NCBI RefSeq assembly: GCF_000378205.1 | Contig: NZ_KB899413.1 | Span: 1-64,000 of the forward strand | Source of the DNA: Sediminispirochaeta bajacaliforniensis DSM 16054 | GTDB taxonomy: Bacteria; Spirochaetota; Spirochaetia; DSM-16054; Sediminispirochaetaceae | Length of the DNA stretch: 64,000 nucleotides | Direction of reading: 5' to 3' | Part shown: one piece after another, positions 26,015-34,054 of the stretch | How positions within the stretch are numbered: position 1 is the first letter of the stretch | How the letters are laid out: each line of letters opens with the position of its first letter | Notes under the pieces: model-generated | Told to the model about the DNA's origin: nothing | The model's input: only the letters and a program-made list of their open reading frames with translations | Database searches by the model: none | Made by a program: the position numbers and the translations under genes

Positions 26015-26018
26015 GGTC

Positions 26019-26771
26019 ATGTTACCTTCATTGATTTTTCTTGATTTCGATGGTGTAATCTGCGACTCACTCCCCGAATGTTATCTCACATCACGTCTTG
26101 CCTGGGAAAAGCTTAACGGCAGGGCCTGCGACCCTGCCAAGGCCTACAATACCGTGCCGGATACGGACCACGAGAAGACCTTTCGGCTCCTGCGCCCCTT
26201 CATCAGGGACGGAGGTGATTATTTGCTTCTCCAGCATGCCCTTTCACAGGGAAAGGCGCTTACCAGTCAAAAGAATTTCGATCAATTTGCCGAGAGTCAC
26301 AAGGCGTTTCACAAAGCATCCCTGACGCTCTTTCAGGAATGCAGGGCAGAACTGCTCGACTATGACAGGTCCAGATGGTTTAACCTCAATCCGCTCTTCG
26401 ATGGAATTCCTTCCCTGCTTAGCCTGGCCGGCCATGGCGCAGGTTTTATTCTTTCTACAAAACCCGAACATTTCATACGGGAAATTCTCCATCACCACGG
26501 AATCACCTGGCAGGCAGATCGCATTATCTGTTCCGGCAAGCGCCCAAAGGTCGATATCATCACCGAATTACTTGAGAAAGGCGAATCAACAAGGGCCTAC
26601 TTCGTAGACGATCAAATCGATCACCTACTCTATCCTCACGACGAACGCATCACATGCCTCCTGGCTTCCTGGGGCTATATCTTTCCTCAGTGGCTCGAAG
26701 AAGGATCCGTACCCGCCGTTTCACTCAGCCAGCTGGAACTGCTTATTAGGAAAGCTGATAAATCTGTTTGA
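26019..26771 (+). CDS. HAD-superfamily hydrolase-like protein
   Basis: 250 residues. HAD motif I is FLDFDGVICDS near residue 8, motif II is ILSTK near 145, motif III Lys lies in SGKRPKVD, and motif IV is AYFVDDQIDHLL. All four are present, so catalysis (phosphatase or similar) is plausible; the substrate is unknown. The start lies 4 bp after the cysE stop and the two are probably co-transcribed. The last six codons (KADKSV, stop) lie inside a 38-bp sequence repeated perfectly at 31170-31207, on the far side of an inserted cassette. Confidence 0.8.
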   Translation: MLPSLIFLDFDGVICDSLPECYLTSRLAWEKLNGRACDPAKAYNTVPDTDHEKTFRLLRPFIRDGGDYLLLQHALSQGKALTSQKNFDQFAESHKAFHKASLTLFQECRAELLDYDRSRWFNLNPLFDGIPSLLSLAGHGAGFILSTKPEHFIREILHHHGITWQADRIICSGKRPKVDIITELLEKGESTRAYFVDDQIDHLLYPHDERITCLLASWGYIFPQWLEEGSVPAVSLSQLELLIRKADKSV

Positions 26772-26788
26772 CACCACTTTCCCGGTGA
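26751..26788 (+). repeat. 38-bp direct repeat, left copy
   Basis: Begins AAAGCTGATAAATCTG and ends CTTTCCCGGTGA; identical base for base to 31170-31207. It covers the last seven codons (including the stop) of the HAD gene plus 17 bp. The repeat brackets the lacI-permease-deaminase cassette like an att or target duplication. A short CACC/GGTG inverted repeat lies at its right end. Confidence 0.95.
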
Positions 26789-26791
26789 ATT

Positions 26792-26849
26792 TTTATTGAC
26801 AGTCAATAAAGGGCGTTTTATAATGCTCTCCAAGTAAAGCGCTTAACTT
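26792..26849 (+). promoter_or_regulatory. promoter with two palindromic operators upstream of lacI
   Basis: TTGACA (26796-26801), a 17-bp spacer and TATAAT (26819-26824) form a consensus promoter. A perfect 19-bp palindrome (TTTATTGAC-A-GTCAATAAA, 26792-26810) covers the -35 box. A near-perfect 18-bp palindrome (AAGTAAAGC-GCTTAACTT, 26832-26849) covers the predicted start site and has the GCGC-centred form of many LacI-family operators. The two sites differ in sequence, so two regulators may act here. Confidence 0.8.
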
Positions 26850-26866
26850 AATGGGGTAGCATTATA

Positions 26867-27907
26867 ATGGATACGGGTCCTAACCTAAAGGATATCGCAA
26901 ACGCTGTTGGGGTATCGAGTGCTACTGTTTCATTATATCTGAATGACCCCTCAACCCACAGGGTAGGTAAAAAAACAAAAGAACATATCGATGAGGCTAT
27001 GCAGGACTTGGGATACAGGCCCAATCTTTTTGCCCGCAGTCTCGCTAGCGGTTCAAGCCACATAATTGGAATAATAAAGCCAACGCTGCGCCCTATTTTC
27101 TCAAACTGCTTTAACAATGTAATTATTGCGGGAATTCAAGATGCCCTTTCCGTGGATCATTATAGTCTGCTTTTTTTCCCAAGCAGCGGATCTACCTCAA
27201 GCGAAGTTGTCAAGTTTCAAATATATCAAGGATACGGTTGTGATGGTTATATCCTGTTTGGCAGCCGGTTCTGTTCACAGCAGGATATTGAGAAAAATAT
27301 CAAAACGTTACAGCATACTGGAAAACCATTTGTGACGGTAAATATACCTGAAATGCCTGGGGATATTGCTCAAATTATTGTACCGGAACTCTCCAGCATA
27401 AGTGGGATCAACTACCTTTTTGAACGCGGACATCGGCAAGTACTATTGTTATTAGGTAGAAAAGAAGGAATTTTCACAAAGAAAATTCTATCTGCTTATG
27501 TTCTTCTGCTCAAAAAGTACGATATTCCGTACCGAAAGGAAAATGTTTTGTACGGAGATTATAGTAAAACTGAAGCTTACCAAGCAGTGAAAACAAGAAT
27601 TGACCATGGACCCCAGAATTTTACGGCACTTTGTAGTATGTCCGATTACATGGCGGTTGGAGCTTATGAAGCTTTAAGAGAGACAGGCCTTTCCATACCT
27701 GAAGATATTTCAGTAGTGGGAAGGAATAACTCCGATTTCTCTACAGCCCTTTCTCCAACCCTCACGACAGTTGAACTACAAATGGAGAAAATAGGTTCTG
27801 AAGCAGCAAAACTTTTACATCGACTCATAAAAGGAGATAATCATGAACGGATATATCTTGAATCGAAATTGATAATACGAAACTCTGTTTACCCTTTAAA
27901 AGCTTAA
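26867..27907 (+). CDS. LacI-family transcriptional regulator of the adenine cassette
   Basis: 346 residues. The N-terminal LacI helix-turn-helix is LKDIANAVGVSSATVSLYLN with hinge RPNLFARSLASGSSHIIGII. A periplasmic-binding-protein-like effector domain follows, ending SVVGRNNSDFSTALSPTLTTVE. GGGG precedes the ATG by about 9 bp. It is the first gene after the operator-flanked promoter at 26792-26849, so it probably represses itself and the downstream permease and deaminase. A purine effector is inferred from the neighbours only. Confidence 0.9.
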   Translation: MDTGPNLKDIANAVGVSSATVSLYLNDPSTHRVGKKTKEHIDEAMQDLGYRPNLFARSLASGSSHIIGIIKPTLRPIFSNCFNNVIIAGIQDALSVDHYSLLFFPSSGSTSSEVVKFQIYQGYGCDGYILFGSRFCSQQDIEKNIKTLQHTGKPFVTVNIPEMPGDIAQIIVPELSSISGINYLFERGHRQVLLLLGRKEGIFTKKILSAYVLLLKKYDIPYRKENVLYGDYSKTEAYQAVKTRIDHGPQNFTALCSMSDYMAVGAYEALRETGLSIPEDISVVGRNNSDFSTALSPTLTTVELQMEKIGSEAAKLLHRLIKGDNHERIYLESKLIIRNSVYPLKA

Positions 27908-27920
27908 TAAAAGAAAAGGA

Positions 27921-27996
27921 GCAGTAGCGGTCTGTTTGCAGGCCGACCGCCACTGCCGGGGAATTCCCCTTATATTAACCAGTTCTATTAATATAA
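27921..27996 (+). ncRNA. structured leader between lacI and the permease gene (candidate cis-regulatory RNA)
   Basis: Three consecutive hairpins are visible. The first is a 12-bp stem with one mismatch (27921-27932 with 27945-27956); its inner part can alternatively fold as GGTCTG-TTTG-CAGGCC. The second is the palindrome GGGGAATTCCCC (27958-27969). The third is a 9-bp stem TTATATTAA/TTAATATAA (27970-27978 with 27988-27996). No T-run follows, so this is not a plain terminator. It does not match the purine riboswitch consensus. About 80 bp separate it from the permease start. Confidence 0.45.
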
Positions 27997-28079
27997 AGGC
28001 TGTTCTTCCTATGGTCAATGAAGAGCATTTAGGTTCCCCTTCTTTTATTTATAAAAACATCAGAATAAGGAGGATGCCT

Positions 28080-29417
28080 ATGAGCATTGCAACTGAAAGT
28101 AAAGAAAGACCAAAAGGAATCTCTCATTATTTCCGTTTCACTGAAAACAATACAAATCTTAAAACGGAGATTATTGCCGGTTTAACAACATTTGCAACAA
28201 TGGTTTACATTGTTGCTGTTGTTCCTGGAATGCTTGCAGGGGGAGGAGTTCCTAAAAACGCAGCGTTAAGTGTTACTATCTTGATGACAGCTATTACAAC
28301 CATAGTAATGGGGCTCTATACGAATCGTCCGTTTGTTCTTGGACCAGGACTCGGTAGCGTAGCCATTTTTAGCTTTACACTCCTTAAAGATGGAATTCCT
28401 CTCTCCATTGCAGCGGGGATAGTTTTTTTAAGCGGTGCAGTATTTATCCTCATCAGTTTTCTTGGAATTCGTGATTTTGTTGTAAAAATCATCCCCTCAA
28501 GCGTTAAAATAGCAATTGGCGCAGGTATTGGCTTGTTTATTGCCAATCTGGGGTTCAGACAGGCAGGTATAGTTGTTGCCAATGCAAACAAAAATGTGCT
28601 CAACTTTGGCGACCTAACATCTTCTACGGTCTGGTTGGCAGTTATAGGTTTCTTTCTCATTATCCTTTTTGAAAGCAAAAAAGTTAAAGGGGGCATGATT
28701 TTTGCAATCATCTTAACGACATTGCTTGGCATACCCATGGGAATAACCAAGCTACCCCATTCATTTGTAGCGATACCGGGAAGTATCCGTCCTATGGCTT
28801 TTAAACTGGATATTCTCAAAGCCATCAACATTCGTTATCTCCCTTTTTTCTTTGCATTTTTCATTCCTGATTTCTTTTCAACCTTAGGAACGCTTCTTGG
28901 AGTGAGTGCAGAAGCTGGCTATTTAGATAAAAACGGGAATTTGCCAGGAATTGAGAAGTGCTTTTATGTAGATAGCTGCGCAACAAGTTTCGGAGCACTT
29001 TTCAGTTGTCCTGTTATGACAACATATATGGAAAGCTCTGCAGGAGTTGGCGCAGGAGGCCGTACTGGATTAACAGCGATTGTGGCAGCAGGAGCGTTCC
29101 TTGCCACATTCTTTTTCTCTCCCTTATTTCTCATGATACCTTCAGCCGCTACAGCGCCAGCACTTATGTATATCGGAACCTCTATGCTTAAATCTACAGC
29201 CAAGATTGACTATTCTGATTTTAATGAATTTTTTCCAGCTCTTCTTTGCATAGTCTTGACTCTTTTTAGTTTCAATTCCGGTAACGGTATTGCAGCAGCA
29301 ATCATTGTATATGCCTTCCTGAAACTTATCAGTGGGAAGTTCAAAGAGGTCCATTGGAGTCTCTATCTTATTGCTTTACTCATGATTTATTACTTTTATA
29401 TTGTCGCGACGACATAG
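28080..29417 (+). CDS. NCS2/AzgA-type purine (adenine) permease
   Basis: Inner-membrane purine:proton symporter, 445 residues with about 12-13 membrane segments. AzgA-type features are GLTTFATMVYIVAVVPGML near the N-terminus, GLYTNRPFVLGPGLGSVA, and TYMESSAGVGAGGRTGLTAI. The start is set at ATG 28080 because AAGGAGG lies 6 bp upstream; a nearby ATG at 28074 is too close to that site. The next gene is adenine deaminase, so adenine is the likely substrate. Confidence 0.9.
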   Translation: MSIATESKERPKGISHYFRFTENNTNLKTEIIAGLTTFATMVYIVAVVPGMLAGGGVPKNAALSVTILMTAITTIVMGLYTNRPFVLGPGLGSVAIFSFTLLKDGIPLSIAAGIVFLSGAVFILISFLGIRDFVVKIIPSSVKIAIGAGIGLFIANLGFRQAGIVVANANKNVLNFGDLTSSTVWLAVIGFFLIILFESKKVKGGMIFAIILTTLLGIPMGITKLPHSFVAIPGSIRPMAFKLDILKAINIRYLPFFFAFFIPDFFSTLGTLLGVSAEAGYLDKNGNLPGIEKCFYVDSCATSFGALFSCPVMTTYMESSAGVGAGGRTGLTAIVAAGAFLATFFFSPLFLMIPSAATAPALMYIGTSMLKSTAKIDYSDFNEFFPALLCIVLTLFSFNSGNGIAAAIIVYAFLKLISGKFKEVHWSLYLIALLMIYYFYIVATT

Positions 29418-29432
29418 GAAAGGTATGCAGAC

Positions 29433-31148
29433 ATGAATGTAGATCTATTGCTCACAGAAGCAAAAGTCTTCAATGTGTATCTGAAAGAGTGGATGGTGGC
29501 TGATGTCGCCATCCATCAAGGAAGGATTCTCTTTGTAGGAAAGAGTTCCGGCCTGGAACTTTCTGCCCACAAAATTCTTTCCTGCCAGAAATATCTTCTT
29601 GTTCCTGGTTTTATCGATATCCATATGCATATAGAAAGCAGTTTTCTTTCACCTCGCCGTTTTGCAGAGGCAGTTCTTCCTCATGGAACCACCACGGTCG
29701 TAAGTGAACCCCATGAGATGGCAAACGTATTTGGCATTGAAGGAGTCCGTGAAATGATTAAAGCCGGAGAAGGAGCTGCCATTGATATTTATTATGGGGT
29801 TCCTAGCAGTGTCCCTTCAACGAATTCGGATGTAGAAGGAACCGGCGGTGTCATTGATTTACATGAACTAAAAACGCTAATGGAAGAAGAACCCAAGATT
29901 GTCTGCTTAGGTGAGGTAATGAACTACATAGATCTTGTGCAGATGAAAGAAGGGAGAGCCAGAAACTTTACTAACTTTATGCGCAAAAATTATCCATTTC
30001 GCGCCATTGAAGGACATGTTCCTCAAATTGAAGGATTTGATCTTGCAAAGGTCCTCTTTGCCGGTGTCGATTCTGACCACTGTTTACAAACGCCATCAGG
30101 GATAAAAGCTCGAGCAGAAGCAGGCATGTTTATCGAAATTCAAGAAAAATCTATAACCCCTGAAAATATGGCCATTCTCAACAATCAAAATATGGATGGA
30201 CGTTTTGCTTTGGTTACAGACGATGTGTCGCCAGATACGTTACTCAAAAAGGGTCATATCGATCACTTAATTCGAAAAGCTGTAAAAGCAGGATTACGTT
30301 TCGAATCTGCCATTCTTGCTGCGACCCGATCACCGGCAGAACGAATAGGATTTAGAGATCGAGGGGCTATCGCACCTGGCAGGATTGCTGATTTTGTCAT
30401 GTTAAACCAGCAATCTTCAACGGACATTTCTATTAATCAGGTTATAAAGGGTGGGAATCTTGAAATATCCGAAAAAGAAACCTCTTTGCAAGAGAAAAAA
30501 TTCTTTTCATTGCCCTTTTATACCTCCATAAACAAACTTTCTTGTAAAGAAAATTTGTTTTCAATAAAAGCTCCTTCTGAAAAGAAAATTCAATATTGCA
30601 GAATTATAGTGAAGAATAAAATAAACACATTTACGAAAGAAGATCACCAACCCATCCCGGTTCAGAAAGGGAGGTTAGCTTGGCAGAAGAGAGACCTTAA
30701 TTTAGTTACGGTTTGCAATCGCTACGGTTCACAAGTTTGTGCACAAGGGCTTATCGGTGGAACAATTATTCGAGAAGGCGCTTTTTGTAGTAGCTATGCT
30801 CACGATCATCACAACATTCTTCTTGTTGGAGATAATCCAAACGATATGGAGTTTCTTTTTTCGTGGTTACAAAAAGGTAGTGGGGGAATAGCCTTTGCTT
30901 CGAAGGGAGCAATTGTAGCAGAACTATCACTCCCTGTCGCAGGGCTTCTCAGTGAAGCTCCTCCTCATGAGGTAGCAAAAAGGAGCGAAGCAATAAGAGA
31001 AGCTTTGCTCAGGCATGGATTTGAACACCCGAATCCCATCATGAGCCTTTGCACGGTTACGCTTCCTGTCAGCCCTTCACTAAAAATTACAGATAAAGGC
31101 TTAGTGGATACGTCGAAAGGGGAAATTGTGTCTTTGTTTGTTAATTAA
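29433..31148 (+). CDS. ade: adenine deaminase
   Basis: Converts adenine to hypoxanthine and ammonia; 571 residues, close to the E. coli/Bacillus AdeC length (about 580). It is a metal-dependent amidohydrolase: GFIDIHMHIESSFLSP supplies the HxH metal pair, then HGTTTVVSEPHEMANVFG, EVMNYIDLV, ALVTDDVSPDTL, and the C-terminal AYAHDHHN-type segment (SYAHDHHNILLVGDN). These are diagnostic for the Ade family. Third gene of the repeat-bounded cassette, 15 bp after the permease. Confidence 0.95.
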   Translation: MNVDLLLTEAKVFNVYLKEWMVADVAIHQGRILFVGKSSGLELSAHKILSCQKYLLVPGFIDIHMHIESSFLSPRRFAEAVLPHGTTTVVSEPHEMANVFGIEGVREMIKAGEGAAIDIYYGVPSSVPSTNSDVEGTGGVIDLHELKTLMEEEPKIVCLGEVMNYIDLVQMKEGRARNFTNFMRKNYPFRAIEGHVPQIEGFDLAKVLFAGVDSDHCLQTPSGIKARAEAGMFIEIQEKSITPENMAILNNQNMDGRFALVTDDVSPDTLLKKGHIDHLIRKAVKAGLRFESAILAATRSPAERIGFRDRGAIAPGRIADFVMLNQQSSTDISINQVIKGGNLEISEKETSLQEKKFFSLPFYTSINKLSCKENLFSIKAPSEKKIQYCRIIVKNKINTFTKEDHQPIPVQKGRLAWQKRDLNLVTVCNRYGSQVCAQGLIGGTIIREGAFCSSYAHDHHNILLVGDNPNDMEFLFSWLQKGSGGIAFASKGAIVAELSLPVAGLLSEAPPHEVAKRSEAIREALLRHGFEHPNPIMSLCTVTLPVSPSLKITDKGLVDTSKGEIVSLFVN

Positions 31149-31169
31149 TGGACTGTAACACTCTCCACT

Positions 31170-31207
31170 AAAGCTGATAAATCTGTTTGACACCACTTTC
31201 CCGGTGA
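31170..31207 (+). repeat. 38-bp direct repeat, right copy
   Basis: Perfect copy of 26751-26788. Here the KADKSV-stop codons are orphaned from any gene body, 21 bp after the adenine deaminase stop. The sequence that follows probably represents the original downstream neighbour of the HAD gene. Confidence 0.95.
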
Positions 31208-31312
31208 CGTAATGTATTATATTCCTTTTTTTCGTGGAAAGGCTAAAAGAAAAGAAGACCTTGGCCGAATAATCGGCATACTTGATCTTGCAATAACGGA
31301 GGAACAATAGAG

Positions 31313-31867
31313 ATGAAACAAAAGGAAAAGCACTATCTTGTCATTACAGCCATAGGGGCGGACAGAGTGGGTTTTGCCGACGAGCTTACAAAGGAAATCC
31401 TTTCGCATAACGGAAATATCGAAGAGAGTAAGATGGCGGTGCTCGGCGGTGAATTCGCATCGCTGGTTTTAGTATCTTCCGAAGATCCCAAGGCCATCGC
31501 AGGATTGGTTGATGCACTCCCATCTTTCGGAAAAGAACGGGAAATCAGCATCTTTTTGAAGAAGACAACGCCCCCTCACAGCAGAGAAGAACGGATTGCT
31601 TTCCGTTTAGAGACGGTTTCTCTCGACACCCCGGGTATCGTCCATGCCGTTACATCGATCCTTAAAAAGTACGATATAAGCATAGAGGATCTGGAAACCG
31701 ATACTGCCAGCGCCCCCATGACCGGTGCAAGGATATTTCACATGAGGGCTATCGTGACCATCCCGAAGCGGGTTTCACCAAGAAAAATCAAGGAAGAGTT
31801 CGAAGAGCTGGAATCGATCCAAAGCCTCGAAATCACCCTTCATCCCCTTTCCGTTTCGACCGAATAG
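31313..31867 (+). CDS. tandem ACT-domain protein, GcvR-like
   Basis: 184 residues with two ACT domains: about 7-85 (YLVITAIGADRVGFADELTKEILSHNGNI) and about 96-180 (LETVSLDTPGIVHAVTSILKKYDISIEDLETDT). That is the layout of GcvR and related glycine/amino-acid-sensing proteins. ACT dimers bind small ligands, often amino acids; the ligand here is unknown. CGGAGGAA precedes the ATG. It lies immediately beyond the right 38-bp repeat and is convergent with nhaC. Confidence 0.85.
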   Translation: MKQKEKHYLVITAIGADRVGFADELTKEILSHNGNIEESKMAVLGGEFASLVLVSSEDPKAIAGLVDALPSFGKEREISIFLKKTTPPHSREERIAFRLETVSLDTPGIVHAVTSILKKYDISIEDLETDTASAPMTGARIFHMRAIVTIPKRVSPRKIKEEFEELESIQSLEITLHPLSVSTE

Positions 31868-31887
31868 AAAGGGGAGCCGGCTGCCTC

Positions 31888-33444
31888 TCAGAGTTCTATC
31901 TTTTTTCCCAGAAATCTGACGATCAGGATGAGTATGGCGGCTCCGAAGGGCAAGAGAAACCACACAGGAACGCCAAAACCCACAGGGAGAAAACCGAAGA
32001 GTGCGGAAATCGAGGCGGCTGTTGCCGCATAAGGGATTTGTGTCCGTACGTGGCTGATATGATCGGCACCGCTTGCCATGGATGAAAGGATGGTTGTATC
32101 GCTGATCGGACTGCAGTGGTCACCAAAAACGGCACCGGTAAGTACTGCACCGATGCTTGCGATTATGGTAGGCGTTAAGGTTCCGTCGGCACCGGAAACA
32201 CCGGCTGCTACGGGAATAACAAGGGGCATGAGGATGGAATTGGTTCCCCAGCTGGTTCCCGTTGCAAAGGCGACCACCATGGCAACGATGAAGGTAAGAA
32301 GCGGTACAACCTTCCCGGAGAGAATTCCTCCGGTCACCGCGACAAGCCACTGGGCCAGCTGCATTTCACCGATAACACTCTTCAGAGCAAAGGCAAAAGC
32401 AAGAATAACGACGGCAATCAGCATCGAACGCAAGCCCCCCATCCATGAATCCACCGCAGAGCTGAGGGAAAACTTTCTTTTTACGATACCGATGAGGATG
32501 GCGGTAATGGATCCGATAAACGCCGCCCAGGTGAGCACCACCGATGCATCGGCATTACCGAAAGAATCGATGATCCCCTTCCCCGCTTCGTGCCCGTTAT
32601 AGTATAAGCCGAATACCGTGACAAGAATAAAGACAATAATGGGGATGGCGGCATCCCATACCGAGCCGACGCAGCCCGCATCGGGAAGAATATCCTTATC
32701 CTCAACAATCATCGGTGTAGTTCCTTCTTCGTAAACGGCTCCGGTTTTTCGGGCCCGAAGTTCCGCCTGATACATGGGGCCGAAATCCTTCTGAGAAATG
32801 ATCAGCGTAAGGGCCAGAACTATCGAGAAAATGCTATAAAAACGAAAGGGAACGGATTGAAAAAAGACCATCAAGCTGTTGGCTTCCACATTGATACTCT
32901 TTAGCCCCGCAGCAATCAAACCCAATTCCATGGCAATCCAGGTTGAGACAGGGGCCATAGAGCTTACCGGAGCAGCAGTCGAATCGACAATATATGAAAG
33001 TTTTTCCCTGCTGATGCGATAACGATCGGTGATAGGGCGCATGGTATTTCCGACAATCATTGAGTTTGCGTAATCATCAAAAAACATGATAATCCCCATC
33101 AAGGCCGTCGATAGCTGCGTAGTCCTTCCCGACCGTGCCTTGAGAACCACCGCATCGGCAATCGCCTTGGTTCCGCCTAATTTATTAATGACGCCGACCA
33201 TGCCACCGATTACCAGACAAAAGACGATAATACCGATGTTCCAACTGTCGGCGAGTGAATTATGTACCAGATAGGTGCTGAAGGTGTCCAGCAAACCAAG
33301 AAGAGGATTCCACCCTGCAATGATCGTAGCCCCGGCCCAGATTCCAAGCACGAGCGAAACAATCACCTGGCGGGTTACTACCGCAAGAATAATTGCCAAA
33401 GCAGGTGGAATAAGGGCAAGGGCACCATACGTAAAGCCGTCCAT
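31888..33444 (-). CDS. Na+/H+ antiporter, NhaC family
   Basis: Inner-membrane protein of 518 residues with about 12 membrane segments. NhaC-family signatures are GGMVGVINKLGGTKAIADAV, IIMFFDDYANSMIVGNTMRPITDRYRISREKLSYIVDSTAAPVSS, FATGTSWGTNSILMPLVIPVA and GAVFGDHCSPISDTTILSSMASGADHISHV. The family includes Na+/H+ antiporters and a few malate/lactate or amino-acid antiporters, so the substrate pair is not certain. AGGAG precedes the ATG. A near-perfect palindrome lies about 48 bp upstream (33492-33509). Confidence 0.9.
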   Translation of the reverse strand: MDGFTYGALALIPPALAIILAVVTRQVIVSLVLGIWAGATIIAGWNPLLGLLDTFSTYLVHNSLADSWNIGIIVFCLVIGGMVGVINKLGGTKAIADAVVLKARSGRTTQLSTALMGIIMFFDDYANSMIVGNTMRPITDRYRISREKLSYIVDSTAAPVSSMAPVSTWIAMELGLIAAGLKSINVEANSLMVFFQSVPFRFYSIFSIVLALTLIISQKDFGPMYQAELRARKTGAVYEEGTTPMIVEDKDILPDAGCVGSVWDAAIPIIVFILVTVFGLYYNGHEAGKGIIDSFGNADASVVLTWAAFIGSITAILIGIVKRKFSLSSAVDSWMGGLRSMLIAVVILAFAFALKSVIGEMQLAQWLVAVTGGILSGKVVPLLTFIVAMVVAFATGTSWGTNSILMPLVIPVAAGVSGADGTLTPTIIASIGAVLTGAVFGDHCSPISDTTILSSMASGADHISHVRTQIPYAATAASISALFGFLPVGFGVPVWFLLPFGAAILILIVRFLGKKIEL

Positions 33445-33491
33445 GTAGACTCCTGTTGTCTAAAAAATAATAAAGTTATCTTTATAACATA

Positions 33492-33509
33492 TTGTATCTA
33501 TAGACACAA
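33492..33509 (-). promoter_or_regulatory. 18-bp palindrome upstream of nhaC
   Basis: TTGTATCTA-TAGACACAA, eight of nine positions symmetric, in an A+T-rich stretch upstream of the nhaC start. It resembles GntR-type operators in form. No matching regulator gene is adjacent, so the binding protein is unknown. Confidence 0.45.
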
Positions 33510-33547
33510 CAAAAGTCTTTAACGGGTTCTGGTGACTAATTGGGAGA

Positions 33548-34003
33548 CTAATCGGAAGTGGCCACCTTCACGATGATCTTTCGCATATGGCCGGTTGCAC
33601 CAAGGGGTGCATGCATATCTGAAGGGAAAAAAAGAAAAAAGGCACCGGCCGGGGCGGGAAACCAATGGCGAACGGGAAGCTTTGAATAGAATTCTATATC
33701 TTTATCCGGATCGTAGCCGTCTCCTATCGTTCCCGGCGAAAGGGGATTCCAGCCCATGAGATCTTCTCCATAGACCGTATATTGGATGTCGATATACCTT
33801 CGATGCGTCTCCAACACGGCGGCATCACAGCCCTTTCCTTCACCGTCGAGGGTAAAGGCGTATAGCCTATCTCCGTCGATATCAATCCGGCCCGAAGGCA
33901 GCTCGTCAAAGCTGCTTACTTTCGACAAAAAAGAAAAAGCCTCTTCAAAGCGTTTGTGACATCCATAATAAACGTGTGCATTATGCAGCGTATCAATGAT
34001 CAT
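33548..34003 (-). CDS. YhcH/YjgK/YiaL-family (DUF386) protein
   Basis: 151-residue cupin-fold protein. Family motifs are HRRYIDIQYTVYGEDLMGW, a metal-site-like block, and FFLFFPSDMHAPLGA with KIIVKV near the C-terminus. Members (for example YhcH/NanQ) act as sugar anomerases or in catabolism of sialic acid and uronates; the substrate here is unknown. It stands 52 bp from the glycan cluster and may follow it on the same transcript. Confidence 0.85.
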   Translation of the reverse strand: MIIDTLHNAHVYYGCHKRFEEAFSFLSKVSSFDELPSGRIDIDGDRLYAFTLDGEGKGCDAAVLETHRRYIDIQYTVYGEDLMGWNPLSPGTIGDGYDPDKDIEFYSKLPVRHWFPAPAGAFFLFFPSDMHAPLGATGHMRKIIVKVATSD

Positions 34004-34054
34004 AGGATTTCATGCTCCCTTGAAAAAATTGGTTAGGCAATAATAGCGTGCCAG

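Larger units (their letters stand above)
26789..31169 (+). other. repeat-bounded adenine-utilisation cassette
   Basis: A 4.4-kb segment between two perfect 38-bp direct repeats. It holds its own promoter and operators, a LacI regulator, a structured leader, an AzgA-type permease and adenine deaminase, all on the plus strand. It is visibly richer in A+T than the genes on both sides. No integrase or transposase gene is inside. The likely history is insertion at the 3' end of the HAD gene with the gene's end regenerated; this is inference. Confidence 0.65.

Noticed and set aside
27921-27996. Purine riboswitch upstream of the adenine permease gene
   Set aside because: The conserved purine aptamer loops are absent; kept only as an unclassified structured leader.
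26751-31207. Insertion sequence or composite transposon for the adenine cassette
   Set aside because: No transposase gene and no terminal inverted repeats; a 38-bp duplication is too long for usual transposon target-site duplication.
31868-31887. Intrinsic terminator between the ACT gene and nhaC
   Set aside because: Only a short AGCCGGCT palindrome with no stem of useful length beside the T-rich part.
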